Assembly: GCA_946542925.1 (NCBI GenBank)
Contig: CAMNLA010000006.1
Coordinates: forward strand, 148,347-212,346
Reading direction: 5' to 3'
DNA: 64,000 bases
Origin: UBA4363 sp002393965
Lineage (GTDB): Bacteria > Bacteroidota > Bacteroidia > Bacteroidales > Paludibacteraceae
The notes beneath the pieces were generated by a model. That model searched no databases. It had not been told where the DNA came from and saw only the letters and a program-made list of their open reading frames with translations. This document shows positions 61,752 to 64,000 of the stretch, piece after piece. The position numbers and the translations under genes are program-made. The stretch's first letter is position 1. Each line of letters begins with the position of its first letter.

Positions 61752-62447
61752 TCACAGCAGGCCGTTCTCCGAGAAACTGTAATATTGATTGTGCGCAATG
61801 ATGATGTGGTCCAGCAGGCGGATGTCCATCAGGCGCGCCGCCTCTTTGATCTTGCGCGTGAGCGCTTCGTCGTCCCTGGACGGCGATGGGTTTCCCGACG
61901 GGTGGTTGTGAGCCACCGCGATGTTCTGAGCCTTGCAGACCAACGCCTCGCGCAGGATCTTGCGGACGTCGGCGATGGTTGACGTGTAACCCCCTTCGCT
62001 GATGCGCTCGTTTTTGATCAGGTGATGCGACTGGTCGAGGTACGCCACCCAGAATTCCTCATGGTCCTTGTTGTTCAGCACGCTGCGGAACACCTCGACC
62101 ATCTGGTCTGTCTGTGTGATCTGTGTCCGTTTCTGCACACCGCAGAGCGCGCGGCGGTTGCCCAGTTCGAAGGCGGCTGCCAACGTGATGGCTTTCGTAC
62201 GACCCAACCCCTTGATCGACGTCAGCTCGTCTATGCTTTTCCGCCCGAGGGCATCCAGACTGTTGCCGCTGCTGCTCAATAGCTGCCGCGACATCTCCAG
62301 AACCGACATCCCCGCCGTTCCGGAGCGTAGCAGGATGGCAAGTAGCTCCGAGTCCGAACAAGCCTGCGCCCCCTTCTCCATGAGTTTCTCTCTTGGCATG
62401 TCATCATGAGCCATGTCCTTGATCTTCATGTGGTGCTTTTCTGACAT
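61752..62447 (-). CDS. radC: RadC-family JAMM-domain protein
   Basis: The 231-residue protein has an N-terminal helix-hairpin-helix (about 60-90, DELTSIKGLGRTKAITLAAA) and a C-terminal JAMM metal-binding domain with VAHNHPSGNPSPSRDDEAL near residue 180. RadC proteins are named for DNA repair but their true function is unresolved. It may start at Met1 or Met7. Its start lies only 6 bases after a tandem pair of the dispersed repeat, which forms its leader. Confidence 0.9.
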   Translation of the reverse strand: MSEKHHMKIKDMAHDDMPREKLMEKGAQACSDSELLAILLRSGTAGMSVLEMSRQLLSSSGNSLDALGRKSIDELTSIKGLGRTKAITLAAAFELGNRRALCGVQKRTQITQTDQMVEVFRSVLNNKDHEEFWVAYLDQSHHLIKNERISEGGYTSTIADVRKILREALVCKAQNIAVAHNHPSGNPSPSRDDEALTRKIKEAARLMDIRLLDHIIIAHNQYYSFSENGLL

Positions 62448-62452
62448 AAGCG

Positions 62453-62531
62453 TTCATTTTTCAATAGACCTTTTCTCGCCATGGCAAAGTTCAAACAAGT
62501 TTGACTTTTCTCATCTGGCTTAACGAAAAGG
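62453..62531 (-). repeat. Dispersed ~79-bp repeat, copy 4, in the radC leader
   Basis: Read on the minus strand it is the downstream member of a head-to-tail pair with copy 5. The two differ at a few positions (for example GAGAAAAGTC versus GAGCAAAGTC). An ATG at its end overlaps the next frame. radC starts 6 bases beyond it. Confidence 0.9.
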
Positions 62532-62609
62532 TTCATTTTCAATAGACCTTTTCTCGCCATGGCAAAGTCCAAACAAGTTTGACTTTGCTCATCTGGCTTA
62601 ACGAAAAGG
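62532..62609 (-). repeat. Dispersed ~79-bp repeat, copy 5 (tandem with copy 4)
   Basis: This is the upstream member of the pair. One open frame runs through both copies, so each encodes the same peptide pattern (NLFVKPDEQSQTCLDF... then NLFVKPDEKSQTCLNF). It lies between the rpsT terminator and radC. Confidence 0.9.
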
Positions 62610-62637
62610 TTGGCTTTTTTCTTATCTGTGGAAAGGA

Positions 62638-62671
62638 CAACCCCATCCTTCTTCGTAGAAGGACGGGGTTG
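62638..62671 (-). terminator. Rho-independent terminator of rpsT
   Basis: On the minus strand CAACCCCGTCCTTC pairs with GAAGGATGGGGTTG (one G-T pair) around a 6-base loop, followed by TCCTTTCC. It lies about 74 bases after the rpsT stop. Confidence 0.75.
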
Positions 62672-62744
62672 CCTATAATTAACCTTTAAAAAACCCTTTT
62701 GGTATTTCTCCATGGAGACCTACCAAATCGTCATGAAAACAATC

Positions 62745-63005
62745 TTACTTTGCTGCCAGCTTGTTCAGGTGAAGAGAAAGGCTGGACTTCAAGTTGCTCG
62801 CCTTGTTCTTGTGAATCAGGTTCTTCTTGGCAAGCTTGTCAAGCATCGAAGTCACCTTTGGCAACATCTTCTCTGCCTCTTCCTTGTCATTCGTTGCACG
62901 GAGATCACGTACGGCGTGACGTGCAGTTAATGCATAATATCTGTTAGCCTGATTGCGCTTTTCGGTCTGGCGGATTCTTTTCTCAGATGATTTATGGTTT
63001 GCCAT
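62745..63005 (-). CDS. rpsT: 30S ribosomal protein S20
   Basis: S20 binds 16S rRNA in the small subunit body. The 86-residue basic helical protein begins MANHKSSEKRIRQTEKRNQ and ends with the Lys/Leu-rich helix LKSSLSLHLNKLAAK, both typical. It lies 41 bases downstream of tRNA-Glu on the same strand with a terminator after it, so the tRNA and rpsT probably share the promoter at 63164-63194. Confidence 0.96.
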   Translation of the reverse strand: MANHKSSEKRIRQTEKRNQANRYYALTARHAVRDLRATNDKEEAEKMLPKVTSMLDKLAKKNLIHKNKASNLKSSLSLHLNKLAAK

Positions 63006-63046
63006 CTTTTGATTTGTGTTTTATTGGGTCTGTATTTTGTCTTTTG

Positions 63047-63118
63047 TAGTCCATAGCAGAGTCGAACTGCTCTTTAGAGAATGAAAATCTCTCGTCCTAA
63101 CCGATAGACGAATGGACC
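63047..63118 (-). tRNA. tRNA-Glu (anticodon UUC)
   Basis: The minus strand forms a 72-base cloverleaf: acceptor GGTCCAT/ATGGACT with discriminator A, D-arm GTCTATCGGTTAGGAC, anticodon stem AGAGA/TCTCT with loop TTTTCAT (anticodon TTC), and T-arm AGCAG-TTCGACT-CTGCT. CCA is not encoded. It is followed by rpsT. Confidence 0.95.
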
Positions 63119-63163
63119 TGCCAGTGCCTTTTCTCTGACAAACGAAGTGTCGAAAAAGCGGTG

Positions 63164-63194
63164 CAAAGATAGACATATTTTTTGAACACACAAA
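63164..63194 (-). promoter_or_regulatory. Promoter of tRNA-Glu/rpsT (TTTG-N19-TATCTTTG)
   Basis: On the minus strand TTTG (63194-63191) and TATCTTTG (63171-63164) are 19 bases apart, 46 bases upstream of the tRNA. It is a perfect consensus promoter. Confidence 0.8.
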
Positions 63195-63256
63195 AAAAGT
63201 TTTCTTTCAAGTGCTAATTTTTAACATCCGATGCGAAGAACCTCCCCTTTTTCTCC

Positions 63257-63296
63257 CTCCTTCTGCCGTTCGTCCCCTCCTTCTGCCGTTCGTCCC
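63257..63296. repeat. Two direct 20-bp repeats
   Basis: CTCCTTCTGCCGTTCGTCCC occurs twice head to tail (63257-63276 and 63277-63296) at the left edge of the palindrome mosaic. No gene is nearby. Confidence 0.85.
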
Positions 63297-63329
63297 GTCG
63301 CTCATGGACGCTCCATTAGGATCACTCCC

Positions 63330-64000
63330 GATTCCTTGCGAAGCAAAATGCAGCGAAGCGGAGTCCCTGTATAGAACGGCAGTTCTAATTTTGGAGCAAA
63401 CCGAGAGGAGAACAAATTTATTTGTTATCCCGAGGCGCCGCCCAAAATGTCTTGTGAAACAAGACAAAATAGTCCCGTAGGGACGACAGAATACAGGCAG
63501 GGATGAAGCCCGTAGGGCGGAGTCCCTGTATAAAACGTATTATTCCTTATAGAACTCCGTAGGAGCGTCACCCTCCAACCCGTCCAATTTTGGAGCAAGC
63601 CGAGAGGAGAACAAATTTATTTGTTTTCCCGAGGCGCTGCCCAAAATGTCTTGTGAAACAAGACAAACGAAGAGTCCCGTAGGGACGTTATAATACAGGC
63701 AGGGATGCAGCGAAGCGGAGTCCCTGCAAACTAACGTTCGACATTATAGAACTCCGTAGGAGCGTCACCGCCTCATCCGTCCAAACGCCACACGTCCACC
63801 CAACCACACCCCAACGTCCAATTTTGGAGCAAACCGAGAGGAGAACAAATTTATTTGTTATCCCGAGGCGCCGCCCAAAATGTCCAACTTGTTGGACAAT
63901 GGGACGTTATAATACAGGCAGGGATGTCGGAGCAAGCCGAGAGGAGAACAAATTTATTTGTTATCCCGAGGCGCCGCCCGATTCCTTGCGAAGCAAAATG
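63330..64000. repeat. Mosaic of short palindromic repeat modules, running off the window
   Basis: About 670 non-coding bases are built from recurring modules. Module A (~63 bp, TTTTGGAGCAA to CCCAAAATGTC, with AACAAATTTATTTGTT inside) occurs at 63389-63451, 63588-63650, 63822-63884 and, truncated, 63927-63979. A module bounded by ATACAGGCAGGGATG and AGTCCCTG occurs at 63491-63532 and 63693-63728, with halves at 63351-63373 and 63912-63926. Short hairpins with GTA or GAA loops (GTCCCGTAGGGAC, CTCCGTAGGAG, CTTGTGAAACAAG, TTGCGAAGCAA) recur between them. Short open frames here are repeat-encoded chance. Confidence 0.88.

Noticed and set aside
63211..63480. Open frames of ~86-89 codons on both strands at the right end
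   Set aside because: They are composed of palindromic repeat modules; repetition of the modules in other frames shows no coding constraint.
63389..63979. Regularly repeated ~63-bp modules considered as a CRISPR array
   Set aside because: Repeats are too long, spacing is irregular, intervening sequence is itself repetitive, and no cas genes are present.

Overview
The window looks like a chromosomal segment of a Bacteroidales bacterium (phylum Bacteroidota), a Gram-negative anaerobe; I cannot fix the genus. The evidence is the recurring promoter type TTTG-N18-20-TAnnTTTG (seen upstream of rpmH, a polyprenyl synthase, gdhA, an ABC-F gene and the tRNA genes), a CarboxypepD_reg/beta-barrel outer-membrane receptor, a succinylornithine-type carbamoyltransferase, the DUF4271-hemD-rnpA-yidD order, an oxygen-sensitive class III ribonucleotide reductase, and a complete set of menaquinone genes from isochorismate to the acyl-CoA stage. 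By eye, the first ~30 kb is AT-richer and the part from ~33 to ~62 kb clearly GC-richer, yet both halves share one dispersed ~79-bp repeat family, so they belong to the same genome.

Layout. 1-5.4 kb (+): DUF4271 membrane protein, hemD, rnpA, yidD, rpmH, a PASTA-domain membrane protein and rluD. 5.7-7.3 kb (-): two tandem FKBP-type prolyl isomerases. 7.6-16.5 kb (+): purH, then the rod-shape and wall-elongation block mreB-mreC-mreD-mrdA(PBP2)-rodA, followed by an SpmA/SpmB fusion. 16.8-21.7 kb: a Fur-family regulator (+), an O-methyltransferase and an M16 protease (-), then cyclophilin-trmD-argC (+). 21.7-22.6 kb (-) holds an orphan fragment resembling part of a large mobile-element protein. 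23-27.2 kb (+): nrdD-nrdG and a polyprenyl diphosphate synthase. 27.2-41.5 kb (-): polA, a fusion protein ending in a 5-formyl-THF cyclo-ligase, an acyl-CoA thioesterase, a DUF59 protein and lpxH; then an outer-membrane receptor, pyk, aroQ, thiD, an ABC-F protein and a PfkB kinase. 41.6-47.5 kb (-): tRNA-Val, nadE, a heptose guanylyltransferase/phosphatase fusion, gmhA and gdhA. 47.8-54.1 kb (+): a thioesterase and menF-menD-menB-menC-menE. 54.1-63.1 kb (-): tRNA-Gln, tyrS, the arginine genes argE', argB and argF', a small secreted protein, proA, proB, radC, rpsT and tRNA-Glu. 63.2-64 kb is a non-coding mosaic of short palindromic repeats running off the window.

Functionally the window is mostly housekeeping: cell elongation, translation, NAD, purine, arginine (with argC ~34 kb from the main arg group), proline, menaquinone and heptose-glycan synthesis. 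Its unusual content lies between and before genes: the ~79-bp repeat that sits in the leaders of purH, argF' and radC and can be translated in frame; two unrelated tandem arrays that both have an 11-bp period (45.85-46.02 and 49.29-49.42 kb); a C-rich tract with G-quadruplex potential upstream of gmhA; a 9-G run upstream of fur; a decayed duplication upstream of nrdD; and the terminal palindrome mosaic. Several computed open frames start too early; the starts given here were trimmed using promoters, repeats and family lengths.
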